This document shows positions 5,813-11,867 of a stretch of DNA of 11,867 nucleotides, piece by piece. Source of the stretch: Oligosphaeraceae bacterium. Lineage in GTDB: Bacteria; Verrucomicrobiota; Lentisphaeria; Oligosphaerales; Oligosphaeraceae. The stretch covers positions 1 through 11,867 of the forward strand of contig JAAYYJ010000470.1 of assembly GCA_012515455.1 (NCBI GenBank). Direction: 5' to 3'. A program made the translations under genes and the position numbers. Under the pieces are notes generated by a model. That model was not told the origin of the DNA and made no database searches. It saw nothing but the letters and a program-made list of their open reading frames with translations. The stretch's first letter is position 1. The number at the start of each line of letters is the position of its first letter.

Positions 5813-6772
5813 ATGGAATTACACCTGGAACCAAAACCTGTGCTGGCGGTCTGCCCCAATCCGGCCTGGCAAAAAACGCTGTGTTTTGAGCATTACCGGG
5901 CGGGCGAGGTCAACCGCGCCAGCCGGGTGCAGGAGAATGGCGGCGGCAAAGGGGTGAATCTGGCCCGGGTGCTGCAGTCGCTGGGGTTCCCGGCGGCAGT
6001 GGCAGGATTTGCCGGCGGAAACACCGGGCAGTGCCTGCGGGCGGAACTGCAAAAATCCGGCTGCCGCGACCTGCTGGTCGAATGCCAGGCCCCGACCCGC
6101 TCCTGCTATACCGTAATCGATGCCGCAAAACAGCAGGCGACCGAGCTGATTGAGCCAGCCGGACGCATCACCCCGGACGAAGCCCTGCAGCTGCAGAAAC
6201 GCCTGCAGGAGGCCGGCCCGGCCTTCTCGGTGATCTGCCTGTGCGGATCACTTCCGCCGGGCTTGGACGGGGCTTTCTACGCCAGTCTGGCCCGTCTTGC
6301 GCGGGCCCTCGGCCTGCCGGTGCTGCTGGATTCTGCAGCTGACCTGTCGGCCACCCTGTCCACGGGCGTCTCGCTCTTGAAAATCAACATTGTGGAACTG
6401 CAGGCGCTGAGCGGAGAGTCTGAATTGTACCGCGCTGCCGGCGTGCTGCAGGAACGTTATCAGATTCCCTGGCTGGGCATAACTGCCGGCCCGGACCGGG
6501 CCTGGCTGTTCAGCAGCAGCAGGGTTTACGTGTACACCTTGCCCCGGCTGCCACGCACGGTCAGCTGCATCGGCGCTGGCGATTGTGCCAGCGCCATCCT
6601 GGCCCGGCGCCTGGCCGAAGAACCGGGAGGCACACGCCTGCCGGGATATTTTCAGGAGGCTCTGGCCTGTGCTTCCGCCTCCTGTCTGACCGACATTCCG
6701 TCGTCATTTGCTCCTGAAACAGCAGAAGAACTGCGCCGGCAGATCACCTGCCAGGAACTGAGCCGGCCATGA
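5813..6772 (+). CDS. PfkB-family hexose-phosphate kinase (1-phosphofructokinase-like)
   Basis: 319 residues of the ribokinase/PfkB family. Landmarks are an N-terminal CPNPAWQKT resembling the TPNPALD start of FruK and LacC enzymes, GGGKGVN (43-49) for substrate binding, GSLPPG (145-150), LLKINIVEL (188-196) in place of the usual LLKPN, and GAGDCA (254-259) with the catalytic base Asp257. Similarity in the first strand suggests fructose-1-phosphate or tagatose-6-phosphate as substrate, but the exact sugar cannot be read from sequence. The ATG at 5813 is preferred; a TTG at 5756 overlapping the argJ stop would add 19 residues unlike the family start. No strong ribosome site is visible. The stop overlaps the glycosyltransferase start in ATGA, so the two are coupled. 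No PTS or other transporter gene is in the window. Confidence 0.85.
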   Translation: MELHLEPKPVLAVCPNPAWQKTLCFEHYRAGEVNRASRVQENGGGKGVNLARVLQSLGFPAAVAGFAGGNTGQCLRAELQKSGCRDLLVECQAPTRSCYTVIDAAKQQATELIEPAGRITPDEALQLQKRLQEAGPAFSVICLCGSLPPGLDGAFYASLARLARALGLPVLLDSAADLSATLSTGVSLLKINIVELQALSGESELYRAAGVLQERYQIPWLGITAGPDRAWLFSSSRVYVYTLPRLPRTVSCIGAGDCASAILARRLAEEPGGTRLPGYFQEALACASASCLTDIPSSFAPETAEELRRQITCQELSRP

Positions 6773-7830
6773 ATTTCAGCCATTCCATGGTGCATGTATT
6801 GGGACACCCGGTGCTGCCACTGGACCTGCAGGCCTGCCCGGAAGACGCCCAGCTGCGTAACTGCTGGAATTTCTGCCTGCTGCTGGAGCATCTGGGCATC
6901 CCCTGCAAATACTACGGCATCAGCGGCTCAAAAACGCCGCCGGGCTGCGAATTCGTCGATTGCGGCCGCCCGGCCGGACGCTGGCGTTACCGCAACGCCT
7001 GGCATCAGCGCTACAACCGCCGTCTGAGCCGGGCTCTGTCCCGACACTGCCTGGCCGATGGACGGCCGGAATGGATTGCCTCGCTGTATGGTGCGGCACA
7101 GTCGGATATCGATGACACGGCCCTGCCGGTTCTGGAGCCGATGCTGGGCTATGACCATTGCTGGTGCCATTACCGGGTCTTCCCCTCGTATGCGCAACAG
7201 CAGGTCATCTACACCCGGCAAGCGGAATTCACCTGGCAGTCGCGCTTCTTCGATACTGTGATACCGCATTTTCTGCCCCCGGCAGAGTACCCCTTCAGCA
7301 GCACTCATGACGGCTATCTGCTATATTTGGGGCGGGATGCCCAGGACAAAGGCCTGGACCTGGCCCGCACCTGCGCGGATGACTGCGGCCTGCCCCTGCG
7401 TCTCGTCTTCAGCGGCTGCCAGGGGCAGGAAAAGGCCGCGCTGCTGGGACGGGCCCTGGCAGTACTGATGCCGACCTTGTATCTGGAGCCTTTCGGCTAT
7501 GTCGCCATCGAGGCGCAGATGTGCGGCACACCGGTAGTGTGCACCGACTGGGGCGCATTCCCGGAGACAGTGGCTGCAGGGCTGAGCGGTTTCCGCTGCC
7601 GGACAGCGGCAGAGTTCCGGGCCGCGGCGGTACAATGTCCCCGGCTGGACCGCGCCGCGATCAGGGAGCGTGCGCTCAGTCTTTACAGCCTGCCGGTGGC
7701 CGCGCAGTTATATGCCGACTACCTCACTTTCGTCTGGGAAGTCCATAACCACGGCGGCTATTATGCCCCCGCCGCATTGCGCCGGGGAGGACTGTCCCCT
7801 CAACCACAACTCAGCAAACCCAGGAATTGA
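6769..7830 (+). CDS. GT-B fold glycosyltransferase (GT4-like)
   Basis: 353 residues. The C-terminal Rossmann domain holds the GT4/GT1-type signature: LYLGRDAQDKGLDLA (185-199), then E240-PFGYVAIE248-AQMCGTPVV, in which the two Glu residues contact the nucleotide-sugar donor, then WGAFPETV. The N-terminal half (1-175) is divergent, with many Cys, His and aromatic residues, so the acceptor is unknown. There is no signal peptide or membrane helix, so it is cytosolic or peripheral. It overlaps the preceding kinase gene by 4 bp (ATGA) and is followed after 5 bp by the repeat-protein gene. Possible roles include glycan, lipid or storage polysaccharide synthesis; the neighbouring sugar kinases would supply phosphorylated hexoses. 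The catalytic motif is intact. Confidence 0.85.
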   Translation: MNFSHSMVHVLGHPVLPLDLQACPEDAQLRNCWNFCLLLEHLGIPCKYYGISGSKTPPGCEFVDCGRPAGRWRYRNAWHQRYNRRLSRALSRHCLADGRPEWIASLYGAAQSDIDDTALPVLEPMLGYDHCWCHYRVFPSYAQQQVIYTRQAEFTWQSRFFDTVIPHFLPPAEYPFSSTHDGYLLYLGRDAQDKGLDLARTCADDCGLPLRLVFSGCQGQEKAALLGRALAVLMPTLYLEPFGYVAIEAQMCGTPVVCTDWGAFPETVAAGLSGFRCRTAAEFRAAAVQCPRLDRAAIRERALSLYSLPVAAQLYADYLTFVWEVHNHGGYYAPAALRRGGLSPQPQLSKPRN

Positions 7831-7835
7831 GAACC

Positions 7836-8135
7836 ATGGCCAGCGAACGCAAAAAGAAAACTGACGACTTCGACATCTTCGCAGCAGCAGCCAGCGACAG
7901 CAAGCGGCGCAGGATTGCCGCCCCGATCGCCCCCGCGGGCAAAGCCGGTGGCCCCAGCGGCCCGGCCATGAGCGGCGGCCCCAGCGGCCCAGCCATGAGC
8001 GGCGGCCCCAGCGGTCCGGCTATGCGCGGCGGTCCCAGCGGTCCGGCCATGCGCGGCAAGGGCGCGGTTGCGCCGGCCCAGCGCCGTCGCCGTTCCGCCG
8101 ATGACAAAGACCTGAAGGCTCTGTACGGCAATTAA
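7836..8135 (+). CDS. Small basic protein with GGPSGPAM repeats, unknown function
   Basis: 99 residues in three parts. The charged N-terminus (1-35) begins MASERKKKTDDFDIFAAA and contains SKRRRIAAP. Residues 38-73 are four perfect 9-residue repeats of the form GGPSGPAM plus Ser or Arg. The basic C-terminus contains QRRRRS and ends DLKALYGN. The repeat is not in the collagen register, since Gly does not fall every third residue throughout. There is no signal peptide or membrane helix, and the whole protein is predicted disordered. The basic ends would suit nucleic-acid or ribosome binding, which is inference. The ATG at 7836 has AGGA at 7822-7825. The stop TAA overlaps the ribosome site of the ROK gene, so they are coupled. 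I recognise no family. Confidence 0.75.
   Translation: MASERKKKTDDFDIFAAAASDSKRRRIAAPIAPAGKAGGPSGPAMSGGPSGPAMSGGPSGPAMRGGPSGPAMRGKGAVAPAQRRRRSADDKDLKALYGN
7947..8054 (+). repeat. Four tandem 27-bp repeats in the repeat-protein gene
   Basis: Units begin at 7947, 7974, 8001 and 8028. Each encodes GGPSGPAM plus Ser in the first two and Arg in the last two. They differ at a few third-codon positions, so the array is not a recent perfect duplication. The 27-bp period keeps the frame when copy number changes. Confidence 0.93.
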
Positions 8136-8146
8136 GGGAGGACGGG

Positions 8147-9130
8147 ATGGAAACAGAGAACTGCAAAGTCCTGGGCATTGATGTCGGGGGCACCAAAATT
8201 GCCGTCTGCATCACCGACCGTGCCGGCAATGTCCTGGCCAGCGGGCGCATCGCCATGGGCCCGTACCAAACCGTGCTGCCCGAAATTGTCGCCCTCTCGG
8301 ACAAGCTGCTCGCGGACTTGGGCTGCACCAGGAATGATCTGCGCGGCTGCGGCATCTGCGCTCCCGGGCCGCTCGATATGGCCGGCGGCCGGATCATGAA
8401 ATCGCCCAACATGACTTGGGATGCGGTCCCCATCCGAGACGACCTGCAGCAGGCCCTGAACCTGCCGGTTGCGCTGGAAAACGATGCCAATGCCGGAGTG
8501 CTGGCGGAATGGTTCTTCGGCTGCGCCCAAGGCAAGCAGGACGTCATCTATCTGACCATGAGCACCGGGGTAGGGGGGGGAATCGTCTCCGGCGGTCGCC
8601 TGGTCACCGGCAGGACCGGCATCGCCGGCGAACTCGGCCACATCATTTTGGACCTGAATGGCCCGCAGTGCGGCTGCGGGCAGCTGGGCTGCCTGGAGGC
8701 ATACTGCGGCGGGCGCAATGTCGCGCTGCGCCTGCAGGAGGCCTTGCGGCAGCGCCCCGAGCATGCCATCTACCGCCTACCCGGTGTGGACGGCAAGCCC
8801 GAGAACCTGACTTTTCAGGCGGTACGGGACGGCGCCAAAGCCGGCATCCCTCTGGCTCTGCAGATGTGGGATGAGATCTGCCTGCGGCTGGCGCAGGGGC
8901 TGGGCATCTATATGAATACTTTCAACCCCGAGCAGATTGTGCTGGGAACGGCAGCCTACTATGCCGGAGACTTTCTCCTCCAGCCAGTTTTGCGCTATCT
9001 GCCACGCTTTGCCTGGGCCGATTTCCGGGACTGCTGCGAAGTCCGGATTACCGGGCTGGGACTGAAAATCGGCGAGCTGGCGGGGGCTTCGGTAGCCTTG
9101 AACGGCCTGCGCGAAAGCGGCAGAATCTAG
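8147..9130 (+). CDS. ROK-family glucokinase
   Basis: 327 residues, the usual length. The family phosphorylates glucose or related sugars with ATP in the cytoplasm. Landmarks are DVGGTK (12-17) for ATP binding, APGPLD (72-77), ENDANAG (111-117) with catalytic base Asp113, STGVGGG (139-145), GELGH (161-165) and CGCGQLGCLE (175-184). His165 with Cys175, Cys177 and Cys182 forms the ROK zinc site. There is no N-terminal helix-turn-helix, so it is a kinase, not a NagC/Mlc-type repressor. GGGAGG (8136-8141) gives a strong ribosome site 5 nt before the ATG. With the PfkB kinase and the glycosyltransferase it probably forms one sugar-phosphate unit. Glucose is likeliest; N-acetylmannosamine or allose are alternatives. 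Confidence 0.93.
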   Translation: METENCKVLGIDVGGTKIAVCITDRAGNVLASGRIAMGPYQTVLPEIVALSDKLLADLGCTRNDLRGCGICAPGPLDMAGGRIMKSPNMTWDAVPIRDDLQQALNLPVALENDANAGVLAEWFFGCAQGKQDVIYLTMSTGVGGGIVSGGRLVTGRTGIAGELGHIILDLNGPQCGCGQLGCLEAYCGGRNVALRLQEALRQRPEHAIYRLPGVDGKPENLTFQAVRDGAKAGIPLALQMWDEICLRLAQGLGIYMNTFNPEQIVLGTAAYYAGDFLLQPVLRYLPRFAWADFRDCCEVRITGLGLKIGELAGASVALNGLRESGRI

Positions 9131-9155
9131 TCCGGCAAATACTCCTGAACCCTAC

Positions 9156-9185
9156 GCGCCCGGACGGAAATAGCGTTCCGGGCGC
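9156..9185. terminator. GC-rich hairpin between convergent genes (possible bidirectional terminator)
   Basis: GCGCCCGGA (9156-9164) pairs with TCCGGGCGC (9177-9185); an inner ACG/CGT pairing with a bulged T is also possible. It lies between the stops of the ROK gene and the minus-strand amidase, which is where a two-way terminator is expected. No T tract follows on either strand, so it may be inefficient. Confidence 0.55.
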
Positions 9186-9194
9186 CAGTAGTGG

Positions 9195-10199
9195 TCATTT
9201 CCGGACCGGCGCCAGAGTTTGCTCGAATTTCTGCACTGCATCACAGACTGCTACTGAGAGCTTATCCTGGTACAGCGGCTGCAGCAGCAGATGCCGTTCT
9301 TGGGCATTGCTCAGGAAGCCCAGCTCCAGCAGCGCGGCCGGGCAGGAGACCTCCCGGATAACGTAGAACTGCTTGCGTTTAATGCCGCAATCCACAGCCT
9401 TGCTGGAGGCCAGCAGCTTCTCCTGCAGCAACCACGACAGCAGGGCATTTTCGCGGTTGAAGGCATTCCCCGGAGCGGCTTTTTTGGCGAACACATTGCC
9501 ACCGGACGAGGGCGTGCCGGCCGGATTGGCGATATAGGTCTCGATACCCTTGGCGCTGCTGTTGTCCAGGGCATTGCAATGGATGCTCAGGAAGAGGTCC
9601 GGCTGGTGTTTTTGCATAGCCGCGACGCGCTGCTGCAAGGTCAAGGTCTGATCGGTTGTCCGGGTCAGGGTCACTTTGTAGCCGCGCTTGCGCAAAATTG
9701 CCGCGATTCTGCGGGCCAGCAGCAGGTTGATATTTTTTTCCGCCACTTTGGCGGCAATGGCGCCGGTGTCTTTGCCGCCGTGCCCAGGGTCCAGCATAAC
9801 ATGTCGGACTTTCCGTTTCGGGACCGTCGCAGAGCGCAGGATCGGGTCAATGAAATCCCGGAAATCGGTTTGCGCCAGCAGCATATCCGGTCCCTTTCTA
9901 GCGATAGGGAAGGATAAATTGACCTTCAATCCGTTCAGCTGGCAGATTCTCGAATCCTGTTCCAGAACCAGCCGGCTGTACCGGGACGATAGCACGGTCT
10001 TTTTATCCGCGGTGCGGCAGTTCATGCCATAAAAGCGGGCCACATCCTGCAGATACAGATAGCGGACTTTATTCAGATCGAAATAGCGGATGCTATGTTT
10101 CCCCGCCGGCGCGGCGTTGGAGACCGGCCCGGCAGCAAGACATAAAATCAGCAGTGCCGCCAGGGCCAGCCAGGGACGAGGTGGGAAGAATCTGCTCAT
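9195..10199 (-). CDS. N-acetylmuramoyl-L-alanine amidase (Amidase_3)
   Basis: 334 residues on the minus strand. It cleaves the bond between MurNAc and L-Ala in peptidoglycan. A signal peptide is visible: basic-aromatic start, hydrophobic core at 10-23, likely cleavage near NAA-PA (28-32), so it is exported. Residues 35-125 look like a copper-amine-oxidase-N type domain, possibly wall binding. The catalytic domain (131-330) holds LDPGHGGKDTGA (136-147) with zinc ligand His140, Glu154 in AEKN, SIHCNA (205-210) with His207, and ALLELGFLSN (289-298) with catalytic Glu292. This is the AmiA/B/C zinc fold and all ligands are intact. The start has no good ribosome site: GAGG lies about 20 nt upstream. 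clpX ends 132 bp upstream on the same strand, with no clear terminator. Confidence 0.93.
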   Translation of the reverse strand: MSRFFPPRPWLALAALLILCLAAGPVSNAAPAGKHSIRYFDLNKVRYLYLQDVARFYGMNCRTADKKTVLSSRYSRLVLEQDSRICQLNGLKVNLSFPIARKGPDMLLAQTDFRDFIDPILRSATVPKRKVRHVMLDPGHGGKDTGAIAAKVAEKNINLLLARRIAAILRKRGYKVTLTRTTDQTLTLQQRVAAMQKHQPDLFLSIHCNALDNSSAKGIETYIANPAGTPSSGGNVFAKKAAPGNAFNRENALLSWLLQEKLLASSKAVDCGIKRKQFYVIREVSCPAALLELGFLSNAQERHLLLQPLYQDKLSVAVCDAVQKFEQTLAPVRK

Positions 10200-10230
10200 G
10201 AAATAATGATGGCTCTGCCTCGGTTGTTTT

Positions 10231-10262
10231 TTGCCGTTGTCGCCGTTGCCGTTGCCGTCGCC
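10231..10262. repeat. Hexamer-like TTGCCG/TCGCCG tract upstream of the amidase
   Basis: In the 132-bp gap between clpX and the amidase, the plus strand reads TTGCCG TTGTCG CCG TTGCCG TTGCCG TCGCCG, a degenerate six-base tandem repeat. On the minus strand it is a GGCAAC/GGCGAC purine-rich tract. It is not coding in any convincing frame. The rest of the gap holds nothing I can name. Confidence 0.55.
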
Positions 10263-10331
10263 GCCCAGGCCAGGCCAGTTCCACTCATATCCCAGCCAGC
10301 GGTTTCTGGACCGGGAAACGGGAACAGGGTC

Positions 10332-11642
10332 TTAAGCCTGAGCTTTCAGGACGGCCTTCTGGCTGCCGGTCACCACTGCGGCGTTGATGACGCAACTCGC
10401 CTTGCTGCCCTTCAACGAGGGCAAGTCGAACATCACATCCGTCATCATATTTTCCATGACCGAACGCATGCCGCGGGCGCCAGTCTTCTTCTTCAAAGCC
10501 CGCTCGGCAATCTCGGTCAGGGCGTCCTGGGTGAAAGTCAGCTCCACGTTATCCATTGCCAGCAGGGCCTGATACTGCCGCACCAGAGAATTCTTGGGCT
10601 CGATCAGGATATGCATCAAGTCTTCGCGGCTTAATTCACGCAGTGCCGCGGTTACCGGCAGACGCCCCACAAATTCAGGTATCAGACCGAATTTGAGCAG
10701 GTCCTCCGGCTCCAGAAAATCAAGCACATTCAAGTCCTGGTTGGACAAGTCCAGACTGCCCGCTGCAGTTTGCCGCCCGAATCCCAGCGCCCGGACGCCA
10801 TCCCGGCGCTGGATTATCTTATCCAGCCCGACGAAGGCCCCGGCGCAGATGAACAGGATATTCGTGGTGTCAATCTGCACCAGCTCCTGCTGCGGATGCT
10901 TCCGACCGCCCTGGGGCGGGACATTGGCAACCGTGCCTTCCAGGATTTTCAGCAGTGCCTGCTGCACGCCTTCACCAGAGACATCGCGGGTGATGGAGAC
11001 ATTCTCCGAGCGTTTGGCAATCTTGTCAATTTCATCGACATAGATGATGCCGATCTGCGCTTTGGCGATGTTGTAGTCGGCGGCCTGCAGCAGGCGAACC
11101 AGGATATTCTCGACATCATCGCCGACGTAGCCGGCCTCAGTCAGAGTGGTGGCATCACAAATGGCGAACGGGACATTGAGCTTCTTGGCCAAGGTCCGGG
11201 CCAGCAGAGTCTTGCCCGAGCCGGTGGGGCCGATCAGCAGGACGTTGCTTTTCTCAATATCGACATCTGAGGACAAGGTCTTGCCGGTTTCGAGGTACTG
11301 CAGGCGCCGGTAATGGTTGTGCACCGCCACTGACAAGATGCGCTTCACCCGTTCCTGCCCCACCACATACTGATCCAGGAAGGCTTTCAGCTCCTGAGCA
11401 GAGCCGACCTGCAGACTGCTGACCTGGGCCTGATGCTTGCCGGACTTGGCGCCAGCGTTTGCCTTCTTGGTCTGGGTCAGCAGGTCCAGGCCGTAAATCT
11501 GATTGAAAGCCTCGGCCGCGACCAGCGTGCATTCATCGCAAATGCCATATTTGCCAGATGGCGCCGGCAGGATATATACTCCACTATTCTGCCCGCGGTC
11601 GCAGAAGGAACAACGCAAATTGCTTTCGGTAGTCTTAGCCAT
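10332..11642 (-). CDS. clpX: ATP-dependent Clp protease ATP-binding subunit ClpX
   Basis: 436 residues, slightly longer than the usual ~420. ClpX is a hexameric AAA+ unfoldase that feeds substrates into ClpP. Order of parts: an N-terminal zinc domain with Cys11, Cys14, Cys35 and Cys38; Walker A GPTGSGKT (138-145); pore loop GYVG (171-174); Walker B VDEID (202-206); the RKH loop (247-249); the ClpP-docking loop LGFG (286-289, IGF in many species); and sensor-2 GAR (388-390). The four zinc Cys, the pore loop and the ATPase sites are all intact. The gene follows clpP by 8 bp on the same strand, the standard operon. GAG lies a few bases before the ATG. Confidence 0.98.
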   Translation of the reverse strand: MAKTTESNLRCSFCDRGQNSGVYILPAPSGKYGICDECTLVAAEAFNQIYGLDLLTQTKKANAGAKSGKHQAQVSSLQVGSAQELKAFLDQYVVGQERVKRILSVAVHNHYRRLQYLETGKTLSSDVDIEKSNVLLIGPTGSGKTLLARTLAKKLNVPFAICDATTLTEAGYVGDDVENILVRLLQAADYNIAKAQIGIIYVDEIDKIAKRSENVSITRDVSGEGVQQALLKILEGTVANVPPQGGRKHPQQELVQIDTTNILFICAGAFVGLDKIIQRRDGVRALGFGRQTAAGSLDLSNQDLNVLDFLEPEDLLKFGLIPEFVGRLPVTAALRELSREDLMHILIEPKNSLVRQYQALLAMDNVELTFTQDALTEIAERALKKKTGARGMRSVMENMMTDVMFDLPSLKGSKASCVINAAVVTGSQKAVLKAQA

Positions 11643-11650
11643 ATTTCTCG

Positions 11651-11867
11651 TCAGCGGCTGTTGGGGAGGCAGATCTGGTCGACCACGTGGTATTCTTTGG
11701 CCGCTTCCGCAGTCATAAAGAAGTCCCGTTCGCTGTCACGCTGGATGACTTTCGCCGCTTTGCCGGTATGTTTGGCCAGAATATCATAGAGGATTTTGCG
11801 GATATGCAGGATTTCCTTGGCCTGGATGTCGATATCTGCAGCCGTACCCTCGACCCCACCCGAGGGC
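11651..11867 (-). CDS. clpP: ClpP protease subunit, 3' end (partial)
   Basis: The last 71 residues of ClpP, cut by the window end. The fragment starts PSGGVEGTAADIDIQAKEIL, which aligns with the E. coli segment around the catalytic Asp (GQATDIEIHAREIL), and continues through DILAKHTGKAAKVIQ, RDSERDFFMTAEAAKEY and the end LPNSR. The catalytic Ser and His are outside the window; the catalytic Asp is present in the TAADID segment. ClpP is the tetradecameric serine protease that partners ClpX, whose gene begins 8 bp after this stop. Confidence 0.96.
   Translation of the reverse strand, partial: PSGGVEGTAADIDIQAKEILHIRKILYDILAKHTGKAAKVIQRDSERDFFMTAEAAKEYHVVDQICLPNSR

Noticed and set aside
7947..8054. 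Collagen-like protein or CRISPR-like array
   Set aside because: Gly does not recur every third residue through the repeat, and the 27-bp units are contiguous and coding, with no spacers.
8147..9130. ROK-family transcriptional repressor
   Set aside because: The DVGGTK motif begins at residue 12, leaving no room for an N-terminal DNA-binding domain.
10770..11270. 166-codon plus-strand open frame inside clpX
   Set aside because: It is a shadow of clpX, whose Walker and pore motifs are on the minus strand.

Overview
This window is GC-rich bacterial chromosome. Its core genes are a NagB-type sugar-phosphate deaminase, argJ, sugar kinases, a peptidoglycan amidase and clpP-clpX. Between nagB and argJ lies a more AT-rich segment with a very different gene content. 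The amidase signal peptide and the peptidoglycan and Clp genes point to a diderm-like bacterium. A PVC-type organism, perhaps Lentisphaerota, is my impression from overall gene flavour only; I could not test it.

Layout. Positions 1-141 hold the 3' end of an unrecognised gene, followed by nagB (167-907) and a strong intrinsic terminator (933-963). A 462-bp non-coding region (964-1425) follows, with tandem hairpins, a 64-bp stretch of about 22% GC, small dyads and a candidate promoter. Then come a small winged-helix protein (1426-1776), a tubulin/FtsZ-superfamily GTPase starting one base after its stop (1778-2872), and a Ser/Thr protein kinase with a long disordered N-terminus (2976-4448). Next are argJ (4527-5759), a PfkB-family hexose-phosphate kinase (5813-6772), a GT-B glycosyltransferase overlapping it by 4 bp (6769-7830), a 99-residue basic protein with four GGPSGPAM-type repeats (7836-8135), and a ROK-family glucokinase (8147-9130). 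A GC-rich hairpin separates these from genes on the minus strand: an N-acetylmuramoyl-L-alanine amidase (9195-10199), clpX (10332-11642) and the 3' end of clpP (11651-11867).

Most interesting system. The order non-coding AT-rich DNA, small winged-helix protein, tubulin-like GTPase is that of type III (TubRZ-tubC) partition systems, known from Bacillus plasmids and some phages. Here it sits among chromosomal housekeeping genes, with a Hanks-type kinase directly downstream. The GTPase keeps the T1 and T4 nucleotide-binding loops, a candidate guanine-contacting Asn, and the T7 acidic residues needed for polymer-coupled GTP hydrolysis, so it should be an active filament former. The kinase tail carries three copies of a basic-aromatic-Leu-acidic/Asn motif that could be docking sites. 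A chromosomal TubRZ-like module with an associated kinase would be unusual; the functional link is inference from gene order.

The remaining genes are ordinary. The pfkB, glycosyltransferase, repeat-protein and ROK genes look like one transcription unit for sugar phosphorylation and glycoside synthesis. clpP-clpX form the standard protease operon.
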